The notes below the pieces were generated by a model. That model had not been told where the DNA came from and ran no database searches. It worked only from the letters and a program-made list of their open reading frames with translations. Both the position numbers and the translations under genes were made by a program. Positions 1 through 5,173 of a stretch of 5,173 nucleotides of DNA are shown here, piece by piece. The DNA comes from CAKOSP01 sp964404455 (lineage in GTDB: Bacteria; Bacillota_I; Bacilli_A; RF39; UBA660): positions 1-5,173 of the forward strand of contig CAYOJY010000060.1 in NCBI GenBank assembly GCA_964404455.1, read 5' to 3'. How positions within the stretch are numbered: the stretch's first letter is position 1; the number at the start of each line of letters is the position of its first letter.

Positions 1-1
1 A

Positions 2-247
2 GCTGGCGCTGGCGCCAACTTGTCCAACAGTAATTACTATTTGTATACAAATAGTAATTACTGGTTAGGCTCGCCGTCTAGTTTCAGTAGTGCTAGTGCA
101 AATGAGTTCTTTGTGTATTCGTCTGTTACTCTGTACTATTCTTTTGTGGATCATTCTTTTGGCGTGCGTGCGGTAGTTTCTCTGGCATCTAATATCTATT
201 CAGCAAGCGGAAATGGAACGTGGAATGAGCCATATGTGATAAATTAA
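2..247 (+). CDS. DUF6273-like surface protein, C-terminal end (5' partial)
   Basis: The reading frame is open to the left window edge, so this is the last 81 codons of a longer gene; the TTG at position 20 is just an internal Leu codon. The fragment starts with an Ala-Gly run (AGAGA), then a Ser/Asn/Tyr-rich part, then NYWLGSPSSF, a variable stretch, FGVRAVVSL and a tail ending GNGTWNEPYVIN, then TAA. A 'YWL-SP ... GVRPVVSL' pattern is typical of DUF6273 and related C-type-lectin/FGE-like modules at the C-terminus of exported or pilin-like proteins in gut Bacillota; this assignment is from memory of the family pattern. Here the usual Pro after GVR is Ala. Function is unknown; surface display or ligand binding is inference. 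GC is about 42% against roughly 25-30% in its neighbours, with many GTG, GCG and TCG codons. A terminator follows 42 nt after the stop. Confidence 0.72.
   Translation, partial: AGAGANLSNSNYYLYTNSNYWLGSPSSFSSASANEFFVYSSVTLYYSFVDHSFGVRAVVSLASNIYSASGNGTWNEPYVIN
28..63. repeat. Perfect 36-bp palindrome within the DUF6273-like gene
   Basis: Two 18-nt arms (28-45 and 46-63) are exact reverse complements with no spacer, centred on GTATAC. The structure is nested: AGTAATTACT, itself a palindrome, occurs at 29-38 and 53-62, and flanks the palindrome ATTTGTATACAAAT at 39-52. In frame it encodes NSNYYLYTNSNYW, with Ser-Asn-Tyr coded identically (AGT AAT TAC) on both sides. Just upstream is another palindrome, TGGCGCCA (10-17), and a tandem GCTGGC (2-7, 8-13). 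The pairing was checked base by base; its function is unknown. It could form a cruciform in DNA or a hairpin in mRNA. Confidence 0.9.
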
Positions 248-288
248 GGCCGAAGAAAATTAATGTTAATTTAAATAAAGAATAAGAC

Positions 289-325
289 GTAAAAAAAATC
301 TTAGCTGTTGCTGAGATTTTTTTAC
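289..325. terminator. Rho-independent terminator, probably bidirectional
   Basis: The stem TCTTAGC (299-305) pairs with GCTGAGA (310-316) around a TGTT loop. It is flanked by an A8 tract (291-298) and a T7 tract (317-323), so a U-tract follows the hairpin in either direction. It lies 42 nt after the DUF6273-like stop and about 80 nt after the ger operon stop, between convergent genes. In plus-strand RNA the odd pair at 302/313 is a U-G wobble. In minus-strand RNA it becomes an A-C mismatch, so termination should be better for the plus-strand gene. No other terminator is visible in 248-405. Confidence 0.85.
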
Positions 326-405
326 AATAGAGAAAAATATCTGATAATTTTTTGGTAGTTTTAATTTGGATATTATACTAACGAGTTATTATATTCGAAA
401 ATTTG

Positions 406-1449
406 CTAACTGTTTTTTCGAGACTTCTTTTTTTTGGTTATAAAATATAAAACAGGACAAGTAAATATTAAAAATGCAAATAAAACATAAAGACCATTAC
501 GGAATAAAAACATTACAAAATTATAATGACGAGCGAAGAGGACATTGATAATAAATACAATTAATAACAGAATAGCTGGGACTATAAATTTTTTAGAAGG
601 TTTATTAATTAAATTATTAATTTTAGTAATATTTAAACTAATAAATATAAAAATATGAAAATACCAAAGCAAAGAAACAATATTTTCAACATGTTCAATA
701 AAATCAAAAATTCTAATCCTTCTTAATATCATATATTCTGGGTAACTATAAGTTATAATAAAATAATTATCTAAAACAGTATTTATTAATAGACTAATAA
801 TAAGAAGAGATATAAAAGGAAATAAATAACCTTTTAATCTTGTTTTTAAATTAACTTTTTCGTCTATTAATAAAAATGTAGGAAGAGTAGACAAAATAGT
901 GAAAATCATTGCTCCAAAAAAAATTGAAGATGTTTTTGCAGTTAAAATAGGTAATAAATTATTGGGAACAATATAATTAGTTAAACAGAAAAAATTAAAT
1001 AAATACAGGATTAAAGCAAAAGGTAAAATAATTGTAGCTGTGCGAGCAATTACAATTTCTTTTTTAGTTGAAGCATAATAACATAAAATAAATAGAGAAA
1101 GAGGTATTATCCATATTGGAGTTTGAAAAAAATAATACACGCGAATAAAATTAACAAAAGTAACACTTATTAATAAGATGGAAAAAATATAAAAAATGAA
1201 AAGAAAAAACTTTATTATTTTGCCAATTATTTTATGCGTATCTAAATAAGCTCCTAAATTATGATTAATGTTTTTACTGATTTTATCATAACCCCAAATT
1301 ACTACATTACCTAATAAAAATCCTAATATTACACTAATCCATCCATCTTTACCTGTATAGGTCCCAATATATGAAAAACCTATTCCTAAAAAAAAGGTTT
1401 GAGAAATAAAGTAATTCATTGAAATATATTCTTTATTATTGATCGACAT
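406..1449 (-). CDS. gerAB: Spore germination receptor B subunit (GerAB/GerKB-type permease)
   Basis: This is the integral membrane subunit of a nutrient germinant receptor in the inner spore membrane, of the Spore_permease family (APC superfamily); in studied Bacillus receptors the B subunit holds the germinant-binding pocket. The 347 residues are slightly short for a family of about 360. About ten hydrophobic segments are visible, roughly at 13-31, 36-53, 77-99, 112-125, 135-160, 172-195, 209-227, 257-272, 286-306 and 312-337. Family hallmarks are GKDGWISVILG (33-43) after helix 1, and YPEYMILRR (236-244) followed by FIEHVENIVSLLWYF (250-264). The tail is basic (TKKKKSRKNS), ending in TAG. 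The ATG at 1449 is chosen because AAGGA lies 10 nt upstream; a second Met at residue 11 has a poorer site. The gene overlaps the C-subunit gene by 14 nt, which suggests translational coupling. The symbol is by family; which paralogue (gerA, gerB or gerK) and which germinant cannot be told. Confidence 0.92.
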   Translation of the reverse strand: MSINNKEYISMNYFISQTFFLGIGFSYIGTYTGKDGWISVILGFLLGNVVIWGYDKISKNINHNLGAYLDTHKIIGKIIKFFLFIFYIFSILLISVTFVNFIRVYYFFQTPIWIIPLSLFILCYYASTKKEIVIARTATIILPFALILYLFNFFCLTNYIVPNNLLPILTAKTSSIFFGAMIFTILSTLPTFLLIDEKVNLKTRLKGYLFPFISLLIISLLINTVLDNYFIITYSYPEYMILRRIRIFDFIEHVENIVSLLWYFHIFIFISLNITKINNLINKPSKKFIVPAILLLIVFIINVLFARHYNFVMFLFRNGLYVLFAFLIFTCPVLYFITKKKKSRKNS

Positions 1450-2506
1450 TGTAAATCATTCCTTTTTTAGTAATAGAAATTGTTACATTAACATCAACAT
1501 TAGCAACAGTCCATAAATCTTTATTATGTTTTCGCGTTTTAATATGGTAATTTTTAGCAAAACCAAGAACATCTGATTTGGTTCTTTGTAATAAATATAT
1601 ATAATCGGTAACTTTTTCTTTAATAGTTTTTTCAAGTTTATTAATTAATTCAGGATAAGTTTTTTCTTCATGTATATCAATTGTATCAGGAACCGTTTTT
1701 AATTCTGATTCTCCTTCAATGTTTATTTTAATATTATTCGCAGTTACATCATAATTCACTTTAATAAAATTAGTTAGTGTTTCTAAATTTTTTCCTTTAA
1801 TTTCATTTAATAAATATAATTTGGAACTTTTATCCGTAAGTGTTTTATAAATATTAGCTTCCTCGCGATTGGTAATATATTTAATATTATAACCATCAAA
1901 TAAGGCACTACCTTTTATAGAAAATTTTTCATCATCAATAACCATAACGGAAGCGGTAATATCTTTTTTATCAGATGACGCTAAACTTCCAATTTTAATA
2001 AAAGGAAAGTCAACAGCAAAACTATAATCATAAATGTTATTTACAATATAATCATATATGTAAAATGAGGCAACTGGTTCTTCCTTAGTTTTATTGTTTA
2101 GGATTTCTTCTGGAGTATGGTCATCAGTTAATACTAAGTTAAATTCTCCATTTAATTGGGCATTTCTTAGTATAAAATCGGTAACTTCTTTTAACTTATC
2201 CCCAACGACATTTGTAGATAGAACCATTAAAAAAGCATGAGAAAAAGAGGGGGTTTTACTTACCTTTTTCCCAGCATTTAAATGAGAAATATAGTTGCTT
2301 TTTCCTTTTCCCGTTGCAGTATAAGACTCTAATTTAATAGTGTCTCCTTCTTTTTTATTTTCAATAACTTCATAAGTAACCACAAATTCGTCATCTACAT
2401 AATCATATCCAATGGCGGTAATATAGGCTAATGAATCAATTTCTTTATAATCCATGCAGCCAGATAACAAAAAAATTAAACTTATTAATAAAATAATTTT
2501 TTTCAT
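1436..2506 (-). CDS. gerAC: Spore germination receptor C subunit, Ger(x)C lipoprotein
   Basis: This is the lipoprotein subunit of the germinant receptor, held by a lipid anchor on the outer face of the inner spore membrane and needed for receptor function in Bacillus. Residues 1-16 are a type II signal peptide (MKKIILLISLIFLLSG) with lipobox LSG-C and lipidated Cys17. The family opening 'GCWD..EI' appears as GCMDYKEIDSLAYITAIGYD, with Met in place of the usual Trp. Further matches are SHAFLMVLS (89-97), FILRNAQLNGEFNLV (111-125), the second-domain GSALFDG (199-205) and C-terminal LLQRTKSDVLGFAKNY (305-320) followed by LWTV. At 356 residues it is slightly shorter than Bacillus GerAC (about 370). 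The ATG start has AGAGG 5 nt upstream and sits 1 nt after the A-subunit stop (TAG C ATG). Its end overlaps the B-subunit start. Gene order A-C-B matches B. subtilis gerK rather than gerA (A-B-C). Confidence 0.93.
   Translation of the reverse strand: MKKIILLISLIFLLSGCMDYKEIDSLAYITAIGYDYVDDEFVVTYEVIENKKEGDTIKLESYTATGKGKSNYISHLNAGKKVSKTPSFSHAFLMVLSTNVVGDKLKEVTDFILRNAQLNGEFNLVLTDDHTPEEILNNKTKEEPVASFYIYDYIVNNIYDYSFAVDFPFIKIGSLASSDKKDITASVMVIDDEKFSIKGSALFDGYNIKYITNREEANIYKTLTDKSSKLYLLNEIKGKNLETLTNFIKVNYDVTANNIKINIEGESELKTVPDTIDIHEEKTYPELINKLEKTIKEKVTDYIYLLQRTKSDVLGFAKNYHIKTRKHNKDLWTVANVDVNVTISITKKGMIYNVDQ
1460..1464 (-). promoter_or_regulatory. Ribosome binding site of the B-subunit gene
   Basis: AAGGA on the minus strand, 10 nt before the ATG at 1449, lies inside the last codons of the C-subunit gene. 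It supports the overlapping start over the Met ten codons downstream. Confidence 0.6.
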
Positions 2507-2507
2507 G

Positions 2508-3920
2508 CTAACCTCTTTTTCTTATATTATTTTTAACCAAAATTTTACTTCTTTCAATTTCAGTTTTGTCATCTTTTTTAATAAAAAGGCTATTAAATTG
2601 CGCTTTATCAAAAGGTGCTAGGGGAACGGTATAAGGTTTACCCATTGAATATGTACTAGTTAACTTTATAATTAAAAAAACAAATGAAATCATAATTCCA
2701 ATAACGCCTAATAAAGAGGCGAGAAAGAGGGCAAAAAAACGATGATATCGCGTGGCACTAATCATGTTAATATCCGTAAAAGCTAAACTTGTTATAAAAG
2801 TTAAAGCGACTATTATAATCATAATTGGCGAAACTATGCCAGCAGATACGGCAGCTTCGCCTAAAATCAAAGTTCCTAAAATAGAAATAGAAGAACCAAA
2901 AGAAGAAGGGAATCTTAAATCACTTTCTCTTAATATCTCGCAAATAAAGAGCATCATAAAAGCTTCTAGAGCTGATGGAAAAGGGACGTTATTTCGTTGA
3001 CTAATTATATTAAGTAATAATTTAGTGGGAATAGTTTCTTGATTATAATTAACCATAGCAATATAAACCCCAGGAGCAAATATTGTAATTAAAAAAGCTA
3101 AAATTCGCAACATTTTTCCAAAATTAGCATTCATACCTTTGATATATACATCTGAAAAAGGATGGAAATAATCCAGGAAAAAACTTGGCGTAGTTAAGGC
3201 AAAAGTTGAATTATCAACAACTAAAACAATTTTACCTTCTAATAAGGAATGCGATGCTAAATCTGGTCTTTCAACAGGTTTAATTGTTGGAAATAAACTT
3301 CTTGACTCACCACTTAATAAATGAGCAAGTTGAGATGAATCAAGAATACCATCTACATCAATATTTTTTAACTTTTTAATTACTTTATGAACCAACTTTT
3401 TATCTACAATATCATCAATATATAATACTCCTACTGTAGTTTTAGTTTTTCTCCCTAAAAATAAATTTTCAGTTTTTAATTGGTTAGTTTTTAATCTTTT
3501 TTTAATTAATCCAATATTTACTTGATAATTTTCAGTAAAAGCATCCTTTGGACCATTAATAGCAATTTGGACTTCAGGGGTAGAAATATTTCGATAAATA
3601 TCTGTTCTTGTTTCTACCGCATATATATTTAATCCATCTATAATTAAAGTAAAACCGTTAGTTAAATAAAAATTAATATCTGTTTCTTTAATTTTTAAAG
3701 TATTGGGACCCGCAAAATAATTATCAATTGAACTACATAATTTAATTTCATTATTTATATCTACTAAATTTTTTAATACATATTCATTAACTTTATTTGA
3801 ACTACATACAGTTTCTAAAAAAACGACATCAATTTTTCGGAAAAAAGATAATTTAAAAGATCTGATTGTTAAATCAGGAGTTTTAGAAAAATCTTTTTTA
3901 ATTTTATCAATTATTTTCAT
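2508..3920 (-). CDS. gerAA: Spore germination receptor A subunit (GerAA/GerKA family)
   Basis: This is the A subunit of the germinant receptor in the inner spore membrane; the family is proposed to form an oligomeric ion-release channel. From the ATG at 3920 it has 470 residues, near the usual 470-500. The soluble N-terminal part (about 1-260) carries NGPKDAFTE (122-130), IGLIKKRLKT (136-145), RPDL (218-221) and LLEGKIVLVVD (226-236). About five membrane segments follow, near 267-292, 315-330, 342-361, 364-381 and 395-420, with family motifs QETIPTKLL, VPFPSALEA, EILRESDLRFP, GEAAVSAGIVSPIM. The cytosolic tail opens with GKPYTVPLAPF (427-437). The frame can be extended four codons to GTG or TTG (3929, 3932), but GGTGA lies 5 nt before the ATG and those codons overlap that site, so ATG is preferred. 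It is the first gene of the operon; its TAG stop is 1 nt before the C-subunit gene. Germinant specificity is not readable. Confidence 0.95.
   Translation of the reverse strand: MKIIDKIKKDFSKTPDLTIRSFKLSFFRKIDVVFLETVCSSNKVNEYVLKNLVDINNEIKLCSSIDNYFAGPNTLKIKETDINFYLTNGFTLIIDGLNIYAVETRTDIYRNISTPEVQIAINGPKDAFTENYQVNIGLIKKRLKTNQLKTENLFLGRKTKTTVGVLYIDDIVDKKLVHKVIKKLKNIDVDGILDSSQLAHLLSGESRSLFPTIKPVERPDLASHSLLEGKIVLVVDNSTFALTTPSFFLDYFHPFSDVYIKGMNANFGKMLRILAFLITIFAPGVYIAMVNYNQETIPTKLLLNIISQRNNVPFPSALEAFMMLFICEILRESDLRFPSSFGSSISILGTLILGEAAVSAGIVSPIMIIIVALTFITSLAFTDINMISATRYHRFFALFLASLLGVIGIMISFVFLIIKLTSTYSMGKPYTVPLAPFDKAQFNSLFIKKDDKTEIERSKILVKNNIRKRG
2512..2516 (-). promoter_or_regulatory. Ribosome binding site of the C-subunit gene
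   Basis: AGAGG on the minus strand, 5 nt before the ATG at 2506, lies inside the last Arg-Gly codons of the A-subunit gene. With one base between stop and start, terminating ribosomes can restart here. Confidence 0.6.
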
Positions 3921-3925
3921 AAAAT

Positions 3926-3930
3926 TCACC
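3926..3930 (-). promoter_or_regulatory. Ribosome binding site deciding the A-subunit start
   Basis: GGTGA on the minus strand matches part of the anti-Shine-Dalgarno complement (AGGAGGTGA) and lies 5 nt before the ATG at 3920. It includes the bases of the alternative GTG start, which argues against the longer TTG or GTG versions. Confidence 0.55.
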
Positions 3931-3943
3931 AATTATATTATTT

Positions 3944-3956
3944 ACCAATAATTGGT
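3944..3956. repeat. 13-bp inverted repeat near the ger transcription start
   Basis: ACCAAT and ATTGGT arms are separated by one A. A third ACCAAT lies at 3928-3933, 16 nt from the first in direct orientation. The repeat lies immediately downstream of the candidate -10 of the ger promoter, so it would cover the transcription start. It could be an operator for a dimeric regulator or a small 5' mRNA hairpin; neither is proven, and short A/T-rich palindromes do occur by chance. Confidence 0.45.
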
Positions 3957-3986
3957 TATTATGTAAATTTTTCTTTTCTTTACTGA
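3957..3986 (-). promoter_or_regulatory. Candidate sigma-G-type promoter of the ger operon
   Basis: On the minus strand, CATAATA (3957-3963) fits the -10 consensus of forespore sigma-G (CATA.TA type). TCAGTA (3981-3986), 17 nt upstream, matches four of six bases of TGAATA. The predicted RNA start near 3950 leaves a 5' leader of about 30 nt ending in the GGTGA site. Germinant-receptor operons are known to be sigma-G dependent in Bacillus, so the placement makes sense, but the -35 is weak. Confidence 0.4.
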
Positions 3987-4011
3987 AAATACTAAAAAAT
4001 TAAGGTATAAT
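3983..4011 (+). promoter_or_regulatory. Sigma-A-type promoter of tex
   Basis: CTGAAA (3983-3988, four of six bases of TTGACA) and a perfect TATAAT (4006-4011) are separated by 17 nt. The RNA would start near 4018 and give a leader of only about 16 nt before the tex ATG. Its -35 overlaps the candidate -35 of the divergent ger promoter. Confidence 0.65.
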
Positions 4012-4033
4012 ATAAAAGAAAGTTGGTAAAAAA

Positions 4034-5173
4034 ATGAATTTAGAATTAGTAAAACAAGTAAGTTTAGAACTTAATATAAATGAAAAATCAGTTCAGGCAA
4101 CACTTAAATTATTAGAAGAAGGTAATACCGTTCCGTTTATTGCTCGTTATCGAAAAGAAGCTACAAATGGTTTGAATGAAACAGAAATTAGGGAGATTAG
4201 CTTAAGATATGAATATGTTGTTAATTTAGAAAAGAAAAAAGATGACATCAAAAGATTAATTGATGAAAAAGGATTATTAACTGAAGAGTTAACTAATAAT
4301 ATAACAAAAGCAACTAAACTAGTTGAACTTGAAGATATTTATAGACCTTTTAAAGAAAAGAAGAAAACAAAAGCAACCGATGCAATTAATAACGGTCTTG
4401 AACCTTTAGCTAAAATTATGATGAGTTTTCCTACAGAGGGAAATTTAGCAGAATTAGCAATTAAATATTTAAATGATCAGGTAAAAACAACCGAAGATGC
4501 GATTGCCGGAGCTAAATATATTATTGCTGAATGGATTAGTGATAATGCTTTTTATCGAAAATATATTCGGGAAAACATTTTTAAATTTGGCAATATAATT
4601 ACTAAATTAAAAAAGGATGCAGTTGATGAGTTTAAAACATATGAAATGTATTATGATTTTACCGAAAAAATAAATCAAGCTAAACCTCATCGGATTTTAG
4701 CCATAAATCGGGCAGAAAGAGAAAAAATAATTGGGGTATCACTGAATTTTGATAAAACTAAAATTATAGATTATTTAGTAAATAAAATTATAAAAAATCC
4801 AGATTCAATTGTTTTAGAAGAAATAACTTCAGCTATAGAGGATTCTTTTAAACGTTTAATTTATCCTTCAATTGAAAGAGAAATAAGAAATGAATTAACT
4901 ACTTTGGCGGAAGTTCAAGCTATAAAAAATTTTAGTGAAAACTTAAAAAATTTATTAATGCAACCACCTATTAAAGAAAAAGTGGTGTTAGGTTTTGATC
5001 CGGCTTATCGAACTGGTTGTAAACTGGCGGTTTTAGACAAATTCGGCAAGGTTTTAGACATAGCTGTAATTTATCCTCATGAACCTAAAAAAGAGCTGGA
5101 AAAAAGCGCAAAAATATTAAATAATCTAATTGAAAAATATCAAGTAGATATTATTGCTATTGGAAATGGAACG
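4034..5173 (+). CDS. tex: Tex, S1 RNA-binding transcription accessory protein (3' partial)
   Basis: The first 380 codons of tex are present, about half of the usual 710-780 residues; the gene runs off the right edge with no stop or frameshift. Tex is a cytoplasmic nucleic-acid-binding protein related to eukaryotic Spt6, involved in transcription and RNA handling. The N-terminal helical region shows LLEEGNTVPFIARYRKEATN (26-45) and LNETEI (47-52), then LEDIYRPFKEKKKTKATDA (99-117) and GLEPLA (121-126), all very close to the family. The YqgF/RNase-H-like domain starts with VVLGFDPAYRTGCKLAVLD (317-335), including Asp322, and reaches IAIGNGT at the edge. The helix-hairpin-helix and S1 domains lie outside the window. 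The ATG follows a good TATAAT promoter, but the ribosome site is poor (AGTTGGTAAA). It is divergent from the ger operon, with a 113-nt gap. Confidence 0.96.
   Translation, partial: MNLELVKQVSLELNINEKSVQATLKLLEEGNTVPFIARYRKEATNGLNETEIREISLRYEYVVNLEKKKDDIKRLIDEKGLLTEELTNNITKATKLVELEDIYRPFKEKKKTKATDAINNGLEPLAKIMMSFPTEGNLAELAIKYLNDQVKTTEDAIAGAKYIIAEWISDNAFYRKYIRENIFKFGNIITKLKKDAVDEFKTYEMYYDFTEKINQAKPHRILAINRAEREKIIGVSLNFDKTKIIDYLVNKIIKNPDSIVLEEITSAIEDSFKRLIYPSIEREIRNELTTLAEVQAIKNFSENLKNLLMQPPIKEKVVLGFDPAYRTGCKLAVLDKFGKVLDIAVIYPHEPKKELEKSAKILNNLIEKYQVDIIAIGNGT

Noticed and set aside
20..247. A complete small protein starting at TTG 20
   Set aside because: The frame is open to the window edge with AGAGAN in front, no ribosome site is present, and the similarity is to the C-terminal end of larger proteins.
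428..435. T8 homopolymer near the 3' end of the B-subunit gene (also A8 at 1388-1395) as phase-variation tracts
   Set aside because: Such tracts are expected in Lys- and Phe-rich coding at this AT content; the frames are intact and a slip at 428-435 would alter only the last few residues.
600..645. AT-only repeats resembling an origin or CRISPR-like repeats
   Set aside because: They are low-complexity coding (Asn, Ile, Leu codons) of the B subunit, with no regular unit or spacing.
2752..3000. 82-codon open frame on the plus strand
   Set aside because: It is antisense to the well-conserved membrane region of the A subunit, has the low-complexity composition of a shadow frame and no ribosome site.
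3921..3932. Longer A-subunit start at TTG 3932 or GTG 3929
   Set aside because: No ribosome site lies upstream of them, and GTG overlaps the GGTGA that is well placed for the ATG at 3920.
3933..3938. TATAAT on the minus strand as a sigma-A -10 for the ger operon
   Set aside because: It is only a few bases from the ribosome site, so an RNA starting there would have no room for a usable leader.

Overview
This is an AT-rich bacterial window that reads with the standard code: every Trp codon I checked is TGG, and the visible stops are TAA or TAG. A germinant-receptor operon points to an endospore-forming low-GC member of the Bacillota. The lysine-, isoleucine- and asparagine-rich proteins and the DUF6273-type surface protein tail suggest an uncultured gut Bacilli or Clostridia lineage. 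That placement is inference; no RNA marker is present.

Layout. (1) 2-247, plus strand: the C-terminal end of a DUF6273-like protein whose upstream part lies outside the window. It is about 42% GC, clearly richer than the rest, and carries a perfect 36-bp palindrome. (2) 248-405: convergent intergenic gap with one terminator hairpin (289-325) that can serve both sides. (3) 406-3920, minus strand: a compact three-gene operon, transcribed in the order A subunit (gerAA-like), C subunit (gerAC-like lipoprotein), B subunit (gerAB-like permease). The A and C genes are 1 nt apart and the C and B genes overlap by 14 nt. (4) 3921-4033: short divergent promoter region with a sigma-G-like candidate facing the ger operon, a sigma-A-type promoter facing tex, and a 13-bp inverted repeat near the predicted ger transcription start. 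(5) 4034-5173, plus strand: the first 380 codons of tex, cut by the window edge.

How the parts work together. The A, B and C proteins of the GerA family form one receptor complex in the inner spore membrane. It senses small nutrients and triggers ion and dipicolinate release. The tight packing fits co-translation in fixed ratio in the forespore. Tex is a housekeeping RNA-binding, transcription-related protein with no known link to germination; it is simply the divergent neighbour. I found no wholly new system. The least explained elements are the palindrome in the DUF6273 gene and the inverted repeat in the ger/tex gap.
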